Part shown: positions 51,201 through 59,660 of the stretch, in pieces
Layout of the letters: each line of letters opens with the position of its first letter
How positions within the stretch are numbered: position 1 is the stretch's first letter
From: Bin5 sp965207495
GTDB lineage: Bacteria; Chloroflexota; Anaerolineae; Caldilineales; Caldilineaceae
NCBI GenBank assembly: GCA_965207495.1
Contig: CBDBMP010000004.1
Coordinates: 46,687-110,686, forward strand
DNA: 64,000 nt
Direction: 5' to 3'
Program-made: the position numbers and the translations under genes
The notes under the pieces: generated by a model
What the model was told of the DNA's origin: nothing
Seen by the model: only the letters and a program-made list of their open reading frames with translations
Databases searched by the model: none

Positions 51201-53057
51201 AATCTCTCAGAAAATCTGTTAAGCGGACCGATTCCACCGGAACTAGGCAACCTGACTCATTTGGAACACTTGGACCTTGGAGGCAACGAACTGAGCGGTC
51301 CAATTCCTTCTGAGTTGGGCGGACTCAACAAACTATCAAGTCTGGGTCTCGGGAGCAACCGGTTGAGCGATACGATTCCGCCTGAACTGAGCAACCTCAC
51401 CAATCTATGGGGGCTCAACCTCTCAGAGAACCAGTTAAGCGGACTGATTCCGTCGGAACTGGCGGAACTAACTGACTTGAGATCGCTTGTCCTCTCAGAG
51501 AACAGGTTGAGTGGCACGATTCCTCCCGAACTGGGCAACCTCACCAATCTATTCTGGCTGGACCTTGAAGACAATCATCTGATCGGGACAGTGCCGCTGC
51601 AGCTAGGCAAGCTCACTAACTTGAACGTGTGGTACCTTTCCGGCAACAGGCTGGATGGATGCCTGCCCCCAGACTGGCGGGATGTTCAGGCTAGTGACTT
51701 CGACGAACTCGGACTGATCTTCTGCAGCGCGCTCTCGCCGCCGCTTACCGCTGCCACCGACAGGGATGCCCTCATCGCGCTCTACCGGTCTGCAACCGGC
51801 GACGACTGGTTGCGAAACGACAGTTGGCTGTCCGAAGATCCACTCGATCAATGGTACGGCGTTACCACCGACAAAAACGGTCGCGTCATTGAACTCGATC
51901 TCGGAGAAAACGGGTTGAGCGGTACGATTCCGCCCGAACTGGGTACGCTTCTCCATTTGGAAAGGCTGTTTCTGGACAGCAATGAGTTGAATGGTGAGAT
52001 CCCGCCAGAACTGGGCAACCTAATCAACCTCCAAGGGCTCTCTCTGTGGGACAATCAGTTGCACGGAGCAATCCCGTCAGAATTGGGTAACCTCGCCAAC
52101 CTGGATTGGTTGTACCTAGATTCGAATCAGTTGCAAGGACCGATTCCGCCAGAGTTGGGCAACCTCACCAATCTTACAGAGTTAAGCCTAGATTCGAATC
52201 GGTTGCAAGGACCGATTCCACCAGAATTGGGCAATCTCACCAACTTGGCGGTGTTGTGGCTCGACTCAAATCAGTTGAGCGGTACGATTCCTACAGAGTT
52301 GAAAAACCTCACGAATTTGTCATCGTTAAGCCTTTTAGGGAATCAGCTAATCGGATGTGTGCCCGTAGCATGGCGGAATGTAGTGGAGAGTGATTTGGAA
52401 ATACTTGGTCTTCCGTACTGCGTCGTGCCCTCAGCGCCGCATCTCGTTGCCGCGGACAGGGAGGCCCTGATCGCGCTCTACCGATCTGCGAACGGCGACG
52501 GCTGGACCAATAACAGCAATTGGCTTTCCGACGCCCCTCTGAACACCTGGTACGGTATCACAACAGACGACAGCGGTCGCGTCAAAAAGCTGGAACTTGG
52601 GCACAACGGGTTGAGCGGTATGATTCCGTCCGAACTCGGTACACTCGTCCATTTGGAAAGGCTGCTTCTGCACGGCAACGCGTTGCGTGGTGAGATCCCG
52701 CCGGAACTAGGCAACCTTGTCAACCTGACAAGTCTGAGTGTCTCGGAAAACCAGTTACACGGGACGATTCCGCGGGGTTTGGGCAACCTTACCAACCTTG
52801 CAGGGTTATACCTCGATTCGAACCAATTGCACGGAACAGTTCCTCCTGAGTTAGGTAATCTTACCAACTTGGCGGTGTTGTGGCTCGACTCGAATCAGTT
52901 GCACGGAACAGTTCCTCCTGAGTTGGGCACCCTCCCCAACCTGCTTGGGTTGAGTCTCTCGGGGAATCAGCTAGTCGGATGCGTGCCTGCGGCATGGCGG
53001 AATGTAATGGAAAGTGATTTGGAGGAGATTGGTCTGCCATACTGCGCCGCGCCATAA
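48225..53057 (+). CDS. Giant secreted leucine-rich repeat protein, seven modules
   Basis: The ATG at 48225 (AGGAAAC upstream) starts a signal peptide (MLAAVAVVCALAVVL, cleavage near AHAS). The frame is open before it, but only non-conserved sequence lies there. The 1610-residue protein consists of seven modules. Each opens with a cap (DRD-x-L-[VI]ALY-x-[AS]-x-GD-x-W), then NWLSDAP and W[YH]GV, continues with 24-residue plant-type LRRs (L-x-x-N-x-LSG-x-IP-x-ELGNLT) and closes with a cap ending GCLP-x-x-W and LPYC. Modules differ in LRR number; the fifth is by far the longest. There is no visible anchor, so it is released or bound non-covalently. LRR proteins of this type mediate recognition of other proteins or cells. 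Near-identical DNA inside makes it prone to recombination. Confidence 0.88.
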   Translation: MKPSFRMLAAVAVVCALAVVLRTPTAHASTPVPTSGATDRDVLVALYHATGGDNWANNDNWLSDAPISTWYGVTTDESGRVIELGLAYNDLSGTIPPELSNLTALTNLYLRWNQLSGTIPSELGNLTALTNLNLGWNQLSGTVPPELGNLANLDALYLAGNRLRGCLPAVWKYVVENDLEQLDLPYCAAVPLKLSAAAARDRDALVALYWAADGDKWTNNDNWFSDAPVGTWYGVTADANGRVIELDLWHNDLSGTIPPELGNLTALMELSLGGNQLSGTIPAELGNLTVLASLGLEGNQLSGTIPTELGNLTALTKLNLRWNQLRGCLPAVWKHVVEDDLERLDLPYCAAASSARSTGGDRDVLVALYLATDGDNWANNDNWLSDAPISTWYGVTADANGRVIELGLAYNQLSGTITPELSNLTALTNLYLSWNQLSGTIPSELGNLTALTNLYLGWNQLSGTIPPELGNLANLDALYLAGNRLRGCLPAVWKHVVENDLERLDLPYCAAASSAHSTDGDRDVLVALYLATDGDNWANNDNWLSDAPISTWYGVTTGVSGRVIELVLWFNNLSGTIPPELSDLTALTNLYLSWNQLSGTIPSELGNLTALTNLYLGWNQLNGTIPAELGNLTALTYLNLSRNQLSGTIPTELGNLTALTYLSLSSNQLSGMIPSELGNLTLLTSLNLIYNQLNGTIPPKLGDLTNLDELYVSGNRLRGCLPAVWKYVVENDLDQLNLPYCAAIPLMLSAAAARDRDALVTLYWATNGENWRSRTNWLTEAPISMWHGVDTNESGRVIELDLRYNNLSGSISPELANLTNLKVLTLSSNELSGTLPSELGNLTDLESLQLWINQLSGPIPSMLGKLTNLRHLDLHSNQLSGPIPSELANLINLKELNLSENKVGSSIPSEFSNLSNLEWLHLWGNQLEGAIPSEIGNLTNLKNLNLSENRLSGTIPSGLGNLTHLEMLSLDYNELSGPIPSELGDITNLEWLNLSENLLSGPIPPELGNLTHLEHLDLGGNELSGPIPSELGGLNKLSSLGLGSNRLSDTIPPELSNLTNLWGLNLSENQLSGLIPSELAELTDLRSLVLSENRLSGTIPPELGNLTNLFWLDLEDNHLIGTVPLQLGKLTNLNVWYLSGNRLDGCLPPDWRDVQASDFDELGLIFCSALSPPLTAATDRDALIALYRSATGDDWLRNDSWLSEDPLDQWYGVTTDKNGRVIELDLGENGLSGTIPPELGTLLHLERLFLDSNELNGEIPPELGNLINLQGLSLWDNQLHGAIPSELGNLANLDWLYLDSNQLQGPIPPELGNLTNLTELSLDSNRLQGPIPPELGNLTNLAVLWLDSNQLSGTIPTELKNLTNLSSLSLLGNQLIGCVPVAWRNVVESDLEILGLPYCVVPSAPHLVAADREALIALYRSANGDGWTNNSNWLSDAPLNTWYGITTDDSGRVKKLELGHNGLSGMIPSELGTLVHLERLLLHGNALRGEIPPELGNLVNLTSLSVSENQLHGTIPRGLGNLTNLAGLYLDSNQLHGTVPPELGNLTNLAVLWLDSNQLHGTVPPELGTLPNLLGLSLSGNQLVGCVPAAWRNVMESDLEEIGLPYCAAP

Positions 53058-53207
53058 CCACTCTCTTCGGCAATTCCAGAGGATCCCACTGCCGATCTCA
53101 ATTAAGAATGCCCTTTCCTGCGGCAGCAGGGGAACGAGCGGGTTAGGCGATTGGATGACGGTTGCCTCTCCGACTCCTTACACCTGTACATGTTGAGGAG
53201 GATCAGG

Positions 53208-53592
53208 ATGTACCAGCAGATCATGTTGGTCGGCAGTTTGAGCGCAGATCCGGAGATGCGTCTCACGCAGGATGGAACGCCGGTGACTTCCTTCAGGATA
53301 GCGACAAATCGCCGCTGGAGAACCCAGGATGGGACGACACAGGAGAAGACGATTTAGTTTCGCGTTTCGGCATGGCGACGGCTGGCAGAGACGTGCAACC
53401 CAGTATCTGACGAAGGGGCAACGGGTGCTGATTGTCGGTGAGATGGAAGAGCCGAGCAAGTGGACAGATCAGGAGGGGAACGCGCGCGCTTCATTGGAGA
53501 TGCAGGCACGGAATGTGCAGTTTCTCAGTCCACGTGATGGAGCCCAGGATCCGGCACCAGATCAAGGTGAAGATGAGGAGATACCGTTTTAG
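53208..53592 (+). pseudogene. ssb: Dead second copy of ssb
   Basis: From ATG 53208 (GAGGAGGATC upstream) the sequence follows the ssb at 47583 almost base for base (MYQQIMLVGSLSADPEMRLT), but the codon of the Trp in KTVWF is TAG here, and an extra C at about 53400 shifts the frame. The end, including the acidic tail codons (EDEEIPF), is still present. It is a recently inactivated duplicate. Confidence 0.9.
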
Positions 53593-53646
53593 CGTCCGGT
53601 GCGCATGGTGGGCGAGACGGGGACGAGAGACGACGGCTTAGAAGTG

Positions 53647-53690
53647 CATATGACCATATGTTCACTGCAATGTTGACATATGGTCATATG
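53647..53690. promoter_or_regulatory. Perfect CATATG inverted repeat, copy 2
   Basis: Same 14-bp arms as at 48021, with a loop differing by one base (TTCACTGCAATGTTGA). Both arms are fully conserved although the neighbouring ssb copy has decayed. Confidence 0.6.
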
Positions 53691-53850
53691 AGTATTACAG
53701 CGGGTGTGGTTCTGAGTGCGGGTCAGGGCTGTCCGGGGCGGCCTTGTGAAGGGGAATGGGCAGGGATATTGCCTCCGGTATTGGAGACGAACAGTTCGTG
53801 TCATGGTTAGATGCAGACAGGCGGTTCATTCAGCAAACAGGAAACATGTC

Positions 53851-53973
53851 ATGAAGTCTTACTTTCGTATGCTGGCTGCTGTCGTTGTTGTATATGTTTT
53901 GGCCGCTATCTCGAGAACACCTAGTGCGCTCGCGTCAACACCTGTCCCCACGTCTGGAGCCACGGCACCATGA
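53851..53973 (+). pseudogene. Signal peptide stub of the second LRR copy
   Basis: ATG 53851 starts MKSYFRMLAAVVVVYVLAAI and runs to STPVPTSGAT, the exact beginning of the LRR protein at 48225, and then stops at TGA 53973 where other DNA was inserted. The stop overlaps the start of the next gene by ATGA. Confidence 0.8.
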
Positions 53974-54254
53974 ACTCTACAGAAGTTGACGAATATGAGT
54001 ACGATGACGATTATGATGACTACGACGATGACTACGAAGACGAATACAAGGACAAAAAGAAGGACAAAAAAGGCGGTTGGTTTTCAAACTGCATAGGCTG
54101 CATCGTTTTCATTCCGGGCATGACGATCAGCCTGATGATCGCTTCCGCCATTCTAAAAGTCGTCGTCTGGGTCATAGACGGTATTCTAGCGCTTATATTT
54201 TCACTCATAGGGGGAGTCTTTCGCTACCTCAGCACAATACTCGCGATAGCATGA
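53970..54254 (+). CDS. Small membrane protein with Asp/Tyr-rich head
   Basis: Starting at ATG 53970, overlapping the previous stop, the 94-residue protein has a very acidic head (EYDDDYDDYDDDYEDEY), a Lys patch (KDKKKDKKGG), then two hydrophobic spans (IGCIVFIPGMTISLMIASAI and VVVWVIDGILALIFSLIGGV). It sits between the signal peptide stub and the LRR remnant, so it arrived by insertion or recombination, and could be translated by coupling with the stub. No family recognised. Confidence 0.55.
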   Translation: MNSTEVDEYEYDDDYDDYDDDYEDEYKDKKKDKKGGWFSNCIGCIVFIPGMTISLMIASAILKVVVWVIDGILALIFSLIGGVFRYLSTILAIA

Positions 54255-54323
54255 CAAAACGCCCCTGGGCTATAGCCTAGAGACAGGGTTGGCGATCCTA
54301 TCGGGGGAGACAGAATCAGGACC

Positions 54324-54864
54324 TGGGAAGTGGATGCGTGCCCGCAGCATGGTGGCGTGAAGGGTGGAGTGACTGGGAGATACTTGGTCTCCCATATTGT
54401 GCCGCGCCCTCGCCGCCCTATCCGCGTTCTACCGGTCTGCGAACGGCGACAACTGGAGGTACAAAGACAATTGGCTTTCCGATGCCCCCTTAAACACCTG
54501 GTACGGTATCACCACGGACAAAAGTGGTCGGGTCACTGGACTGGAACTCCCTTATAACGGATTAAGCGGTACGCTTCCGTCCGAACTGGGTGCACTCGGC
54601 CATTTGAAAAGGCTGCTTTTGCACGGCAATGCGTTGCGCGGCGCGATCCCGCCGGAACTGGGCAATCTTTCCAGCCTGACAAGGCTTTCTCTCTGGGATA
54701 ATCAACTGGATGGAATGATCCCTTCAGAGTTGGGCAACCTCACCAACTTGCTAGGGTTGAGTCTCTCGGGGAATCAGCTAAGCGGATGTGTGCCTGCTAC
54801 ATGGCGGAATGTGGTGGAAAGTGATTTGGAGGAGATTGGTCTGCCATACTGCGCCGCGCCATAA
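54324..54864 (+). pseudogene. LRR remnant of the second cassette copy
   Basis: It begins with the remains of a closing cap (GCVPAAWW, LGLPYC in another frame) and continues in one open frame (54397-54864) with one module: AFYRSANGDNW, NWLSDAPLNTWYGITTDKSG, LRRs with ALRGAIPPELGNLSS, and the final cap SGCVPATW ... GLPYC, identical in its last codons to the end of the intact LRR gene. There is no start or signal peptide in frame. Confidence 0.75.
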
Positions 54865-54917
54865 CCACTAAGCGGAGGCGGGTAACAGAGGATATGGGAC
54901 CTCGACCAGGACAAAAC

Positions 54918-55598
54918 ATGGACACGAAGGGTAGGCCCCCAGACGCCTCGGCGGCGGCGATACGGTATGCAGGACTGGGATTCCTAGTGGGGTTCCTGCT
55001 GTGCGCGATCCTGACGGGGGCTTTGATGTGGCAGTTGCAGCGGCCTACGCCGCCCCCGATCGTGCTGCATTCGCTACCGACTCCGGTCCCGACGGAGACG
55101 CCAGCGCCGACTACCACGCCCGGTCCGCTTGTTGTTTTCGTGAGCGGCGGCGTGCACAGCCCGGGCATGTATGAGGTGCCGGCGGGCGCCCGCGTGGGTG
55201 ATGCGCTGGCCAGGGCGGGCGGTCTGCTGGCGGATGCGGACCCGGCGCTCGTCAACCAGGCGGAGCCGCTTTTCGACGGTGCGCAGGTGCATGTGCCTCT
55301 GCCGCAGTCCCCGAGGGCAGAGGCCGTGTCGACAAGTGGGGCGCCCTCTACCGGTCTGTCGGGACAATCGTCCTCGACGGCCGTGGGGGCGTCCCCTAAC
55401 GCATCAGGCGGCGGGCTGATCAACGTTAACACGGCCTCCCTTGAATTGCTCGAGACGCTTCCCGGCATCGGCCCGAGCAAGGCCGCGGCGATTATCGCGG
55501 AGCGACCCTTCAATACGGTCGAGGAGCTGGAGCGGGTGCCCGGCATTGGTCCAATAACCCTGGCGAACATTGCGCCGCTAGTTAAAGTTGGCGATTAG
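54918..55598 (+). CDS. comEA: Competence protein ComEA (SLBB and helix-hairpin-helix)
   Basis: I prefer ATG 54918 (MDTKGRPPD) with AGGA six bases upstream; an ATG at 54894 is also in frame. The 226-residue protein has one membrane anchor (LGFLVGFLLCAILTGALMW), a Pro/Thr linker, an SLBB-like domain (VVFVSGGVHSPGMYEVPAGA, VGDALARAGGL) and two C-terminal helix-hairpin-helix motifs (LLETLPGIGPSKAAAIIAER and LERVPGIGPITLANI) after INVNTAS. ComEA binds incoming double-stranded DNA outside the membrane and hands it to ComEC, encoded next, 196 bp downstream. Architecture and length match Gram-positive and Chloroflexota ComEA. Confidence 0.93.
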   Translation: MDTKGRPPDASAAAIRYAGLGFLVGFLLCAILTGALMWQLQRPTPPPIVLHSLPTPVPTETPAPTTTPGPLVVFVSGGVHSPGMYEVPAGARVGDALARAGGLLADADPALVNQAEPLFDGAQVHVPLPQSPRAEAVSTSGAPSTGLSGQSSSTAVGASPNASGGGLINVNTASLELLETLPGIGPSKAAAIIAERPFNTVEELERVPGIGPITLANIAPLVKVGD

Positions 55599-55793
55599 TT
55601 GCGCCGCGCTGGCTCAGGGACGCATTCAGGCCGTATGCGGGCGATTCGTCAGGGAGGTCTCTCCTACTGGCGTTCCGCCGGCGCCGGAACGCACCACGAG
55701 ACTTGGCAAGTATCCCGGATATGTAGCGATACTTTGGTCGTCCGGATTCCTCGCGGCCGGGTCTGAATACGCCTCGCGAACTGGCCCGATTGG

Positions 55794-58436
55794 ATGAAAC
55801 TGCTCTATCTAGCCATAGCCTATCTTGTGGGCGTAGCCGCCGGACAGATTCTCTGGCAACAGGGATGGTTTGGCTGCGGTATCGGCGGCTACTTCTGGAT
55901 CGCGGCGCTGGCTCTCATTCCCGTCTGTCTGTGGATGGATGCTCGCGACGTTCCCCGGGCGGCGGAGCCTATGGTCTGGCCGGCGTCGGCAGGTTTTGTT
56001 CCACCGCGCAGGACCCCCTCATCCTGGCTTATGGGCGGGATTTTTCTGGCCGGCATTTGCGGCGTCTTGCGCCTTGGTTCTCACCCTCCCCAGCCCTGTC
56101 TCGGGCCCACCGACCTGGCTTACTACAACGGCCATGAAGGGGACAGCAGTAGCCGGCTGGTGACTGTAGACGGGTATGTGGCGAGCTATCCGGTTCTGAA
56201 AGAGGGCCGGCGGCGGCTGGATATCGAAGTGGAGTACCTAGAGCTCGACGGCGAGAGGATAAGAGTCGACGGGCGCCTGCGACTACAGACGAATAGCGTC
56301 TACCGTTTTCGCTACGGCGAAGGTGTGCGGGTGAGAGGCGAGCTGACGGAGCCGCCGATCTTCGAGGGCTTTGATTACCGGGCCTACCTGGCGCGCAAAG
56401 AGATTCACAGCCTGATGCGGCGGGTACGCGTCGAACCGCAGCCGGGCATGCTGCGCGGGGGTGTTCTGCTGCAGTTCGTCTATGGCTTGCGCGATCGCGG
56501 CGAGAGGCTGCTGAACCGCCTGCTACCGGAGCCGTATGCGGCGCTGGCAAACGGGATGCTGTTGGGTATCGAAGCCGGCATTCCTGACGAACTGTACGAG
56601 AAGTTCAACCTTACGGGCACCAGCCACGTGATTGTGATCAGCGGCAGCAATGTGGCGCTGGTGACCGGTGTGCTCATGGCGCTGGGCATCAGGTTGTTTG
56701 GCAAACGCGGCGCGCTGTGGCCGACCTTGGGCGGCCTTGCCCTGTACACGTTCCTGGTGGGCGGAGACGCCGCTGTAATGCGGGCGGCGTTGATGGGCGG
56801 CCTGTTTGTGGTAGCAACGGTGCTGGGGCGCCAGAGCACCGCGCTGGTAAGCCTGGCCGCGGCCTGCTGGGCGATGACGCTGTGGAATCCGCTCATGCTG
56901 TGGGATGTGGGCTTTCAGCTCAGCAGCGCAGCCACTGTCGGACTAATCCTGATCGGACCTGCATTAACAGACAGCGTCACGTCACTATGGTACAAGTTGG
57001 AGAAGGGATTGCTGCGGAAGGGAAGTGCGCCGGACAGTTCTCAAGTGGCTTTTCTTATACCCAGGTCATTTGGTGACTTGCTGCGGGACAGCCTTTTGAT
57101 GACGGTCGCGGCCAGCCTAACGACCTATCCCCTTATCGTCCATTACTTTGGACGCCTCAGCTTGATCAGTCTGTTCACCAATGTGCTGATCGCGCCGGTG
57201 CAACCCTGGATAATGATATTTGGCGGCATTGGGTTGATCGTGGGGCTATCAGGCCTAGACCAGATCGCTTACTACCTGCTATTTGTACCCTACGCCAGTC
57301 TATGGTGGACGGCGATGATCGTGAAATGGCACGCGACCTTCCAAGGCGGCAGCGTGGAGGTCACCGCGTACGGGGGAGGCGCCATGGTTCTAACTTACGC
57401 CGCCATTCTGGGGTTGTACTGGCGTAAGCCGATAACGGGGTTTATGGGGCAGATTGGGCACAGGGCTATCCGTTTTTCTACTGTGGAAAACAGAGAAACC
57501 CCGGCCGGTCGGCGGTTGAATATCCTTACGGGAGCGACACCTACCTGGGCAGTTGGCATCCTGGCGATGGTGGCTGGCCTGCTGTGGTGGCTGGCTCTGA
57601 CACAGCCGGACGGACAACTCCATGTTTACTTCCTGGATGTTGGTCAGGGGGATGGGATCTTTATCCAAACGCCCAGCGGGCGCCAGGTGTTGATTGACGG
57701 AGGGGATGACAGTCAGCAGTTGTTCGCTGAACTGGGCGCGGTCATGCCGTTCTGGGACCGGCAGATCGATCAGGCGATCGTAACACACCCTGACTGGGAT
57801 CATATTGGCGGACAGATCGATTTGCCCAGCCGCTTCGGGCTCGGCCAGGCGATAATCAGCGAGAATGTGCGCTATCACGAGGATTCGCAGCTCTGGCTGG
57901 CGGCTCTGGATGCGGAGAATGTGCCGGTGGTGGGATTGCAGCAGGGCGCCTGGCTGGATCTTGGTGACGGGGTGGCGCTGTGGGCGCTTTGGCCACCGCG
58001 GGAGGAGGCGTTGCGGGGGCTGGAAGAGGATGACAAGAACGAGCGGTCGCTGGTGCTGAAGCTGGTTTACGGTGAATTTTCGGTGCTGTTGACGGGCGAT
58101 GCCGGCCTGCCCAGCGAGGAGCGCCTGTTGCGCGAAGGTCAGCCGGTCGCCGCGCATGTGCTCAAGGTCGGGCATCACGGCAGCGAGCACAGCAGCAGCC
58201 CGGCGTTTGTCGAGGCGGTCGGCCCAAGTGTGGCGATCATCCAAGTCGGCTCCGAGAACCGGTACGGTCATCCAGATCCGGAGGTGTTGGAGATACTTGG
58301 CGGGCGTCTCGTATTGCGCAATGACAGGGAGGGGCGAGTCCACGTATGGAGTGACGGCCGGCTGATGTGGATCGGGACGGAAAAGGGCGACGGAACCGAG
58401 TTGTTGGAATGGAGCGGCGCGGCGCGGCAGAGGTGA
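55794..58436 (+). CDS. comEC: DNA uptake channel ComEC/Rec2
   Basis: The 880-residue protein starts at ATG 55794 with membrane segments, then an N-terminal OB-like domain (DGYVASYPVLKEGRRRLDIE), the Competence domain (NLTGTSHVIVISGSNVALVTG, GGDAAVMRAALMGGLFV, NPLMLWDVGFQLSSAAT) with about ten spans, and a C-terminal metallo-beta-lactamase domain (VYFLDVGQGDGIFIQTPSG, VTHPDWDHIGG, LKVGHHGSEHSSS, YGHP). The membrane part forms the single-strand DNA channel and the hydrolase part probably degrades the other strand. All metal ligands appear present. It completes a comEA-comEC unit, so natural transformation is plausible, in line with the repeat-rich region. Confidence 0.94.
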   Translation: MKLLYLAIAYLVGVAAGQILWQQGWFGCGIGGYFWIAALALIPVCLWMDARDVPRAAEPMVWPASAGFVPPRRTPSSWLMGGIFLAGICGVLRLGSHPPQPCLGPTDLAYYNGHEGDSSSRLVTVDGYVASYPVLKEGRRRLDIEVEYLELDGERIRVDGRLRLQTNSVYRFRYGEGVRVRGELTEPPIFEGFDYRAYLARKEIHSLMRRVRVEPQPGMLRGGVLLQFVYGLRDRGERLLNRLLPEPYAALANGMLLGIEAGIPDELYEKFNLTGTSHVIVISGSNVALVTGVLMALGIRLFGKRGALWPTLGGLALYTFLVGGDAAVMRAALMGGLFVVATVLGRQSTALVSLAAACWAMTLWNPLMLWDVGFQLSSAATVGLILIGPALTDSVTSLWYKLEKGLLRKGSAPDSSQVAFLIPRSFGDLLRDSLLMTVAASLTTYPLIVHYFGRLSLISLFTNVLIAPVQPWIMIFGGIGLIVGLSGLDQIAYYLLFVPYASLWWTAMIVKWHATFQGGSVEVTAYGGGAMVLTYAAILGLYWRKPITGFMGQIGHRAIRFSTVENRETPAGRRLNILTGATPTWAVGILAMVAGLLWWLALTQPDGQLHVYFLDVGQGDGIFIQTPSGRQVLIDGGDDSQQLFAELGAVMPFWDRQIDQAIVTHPDWDHIGGQIDLPSRFGLGQAIISENVRYHEDSQLWLAALDAENVPVVGLQQGAWLDLGDGVALWALWPPREEALRGLEEDDKNERSLVLKLVYGEFSVLLTGDAGLPSEERLLREGQPVAAHVLKVGHHGSEHSSSPAFVEAVGPSVAIIQVGSENRYGHPDPEVLEILGGRLVLRNDREGRVHVWSDGRLMWIGTEKGDGTELLEWSGAARQR

Positions 58437-58469
58437 GCTCCCCGGCTCGGCTGCTCTTTCTCGATCCGT

Positions 58470-58736
58470 CTAATCGAAGTACTTCTCAAGCGCTTCTTCG
58501 ATCCAGGTACGGCATAGGTCTGACATGGTTGTTTCCTGGGCTGCGGCCAGCTGCTTGAATTGACGATGGGTGCTGTTGGGTAGAAGGACGACAAGGCGGC
58601 GTATCTTCTCCGATGTTTCCTCCATGCCCGTCTCTTCTTCTGACGGCAAGGCAGCTGTGCCATGGTCGATGTAGGATTCGACGTCTGCAGCCGGGTCAGT
58701 GTTGGGTCGTCTCAAGTTGAAGCGGGTTTCAGACAT
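58470..58736 (-). CDS. RHH partition protein (ParG/ParB-like partner)
   Basis: The ATG at 58736 overlaps the parA stop by eight bases, so the two are translationally coupled. The 88-residue protein has a flexible charged N-terminus and a C-terminal ribbon-helix-helix-like part (IRRLVVLLPNSTHRQFKQLA, then TMSDLCRTWIEEALEKYF). Small RHH proteins in this position are the centromere-binding partners and repressors of plasmid-type ParA systems. It would bind a centromere, perhaps the AT-rich DNA upstream of parA. Confidence 0.75.
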   Translation of the reverse strand: MSETRFNLRRPNTDPAADVESYIDHGTAALPSEEETGMEETSEKIRRLVVLLPNSTHRQFKQLAAAQETTMSDLCRTWIEEALEKYFD

Positions 58737-59346
58737 TGCGCAACTCCTTAATTAGATCGGCGATTTCGTGGGCGGCCGGGCTGTCCGGTGCGTACTCCTG
58801 GATGCTCTGGGCATGGAGCATGGACTCGGCAAAGGCAACTCGCTGCGTAATTTCGGTTTCGAGCGCCGGCAGAGGCAGTTCGAGCATACGCATCTCTCGC
58901 CCTAGGATGGTGCCGGCTATTTTGCGGGAGATGACGAAGTAGGCGTGCAGGTCGGGACGGTAAATGCGTGCTTCTTCCACCTGCCCGACGGTGCGGTCGG
59001 ATGCCCAGGCCGACAGGGCGGAGGGTTCGATAGGGATGATGACCAAATCGGCGGCGATCAAGCAGGAGCGAGTGATGGCGTCGTCACGGGGTGTACCGTC
59101 GATGACTATCCAGTCGTAGATATCTCTTTGCCGGTCTACCTCTTTGTGCAGGTTTTTGCGCGGCACGGCGAAGACGGAAAAGGGTTGATCCTCACGCAGA
59201 GAGGACCAGGCGTTGGCGGATGCCTGCTGATCGGCATCGATGAGCAGGACGCGTTCCCCGGCCTGGGCCAATCCATAGGCCACGTTAAGCGAGAGGGTGG
59301 TCTTGCCCGTGCCGCCTTTCTGGTTGAGGAATGCCAGTACCGTCAT
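58729..59346 (-). CDS. parA: ParA-family partition ATPase
   Basis: From ATG 59346 the 205-residue protein has the deviant Walker A of ParA/MinD (NQKGGTGKTTLSLNVAYGL, K10 and K15), Walker A' (LLIDADQQASANAW), and Walker B (DWIVIDGTP). It lacks an N-terminal HTH, so it is the small type Ib ParA found on plasmids and integrated elements, working with a small RHH partner. That partner follows and overlaps it. Together with the AT-rich upstream block and the tnpB to the right, this suggests the remains of a plasmid or integrative element. Confidence 0.9.
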   Translation of the reverse strand: MTVLAFLNQKGGTGKTTLSLNVAYGLAQAGERVLLIDADQQASANAWSSLREDQPFSVFAVPRKNLHKEVDRQRDIYDWIVIDGTPRDDAITRSCLIAADLVIIPIEPSALSAWASDRTVGQVEEARIYRPDLHAYFVISRKIAGTILGREMRMLELPLPALETEITQRVAFAESMLHAQSIQEYAPDSPAAHEIADLIKELRNV

Positions 59347-59660
59347 TGCCGAATACTCCCGGGGATGTCAATATAGCAGTTATTGACATACATCGACATG
59401 TGCATATGCGCCAAAGTCGATAGTGGTAAGTTCAGGTTTTGTTCAGGGTGGGGTGTTTTGGGTAACTCAAATAGGTATCATTCTTGGGTTGTATTGTGGG
59501 TGTGGTGACACGAAAAACAAAACTACCCTATAGTCCAAACTTCTACTTTACACCGAAAGCACAACAAAACCCGTGGCCCTCTACAAGTGTGGCAAATATT
59601 AACATATAGTAACACACATATATGTACATCAAGAATCGAACACACCAATTGTCCAGGCCT
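59347..59660. other. AT-rich region upstream of parA, candidate centromere
   Basis: Much lower in GC than the rest of the window. It holds TTGACATACATCGACATG and GTGCATATGCGCC near the parA start and, at 59595-59625, TATTAACATATAGTAACACA followed by ATATATGTAC. Such a block next to parA fits a partition site or a former origin; no replication gene is seen. Confidence 0.4.

Noticed and set aside
57390..58343. 317-codon frame antisense to comEC
   Set aside because: Overlaps the conserved metallo-beta-lactamase domain on the plus strand and has no motif.
59370..59395. Fourth Pho-box-like site before parA (TTGACATACATCGACATG)
   Set aside because: The half-sites are 10 rather than 11 bp apart and no -10 box stands at the right distance.
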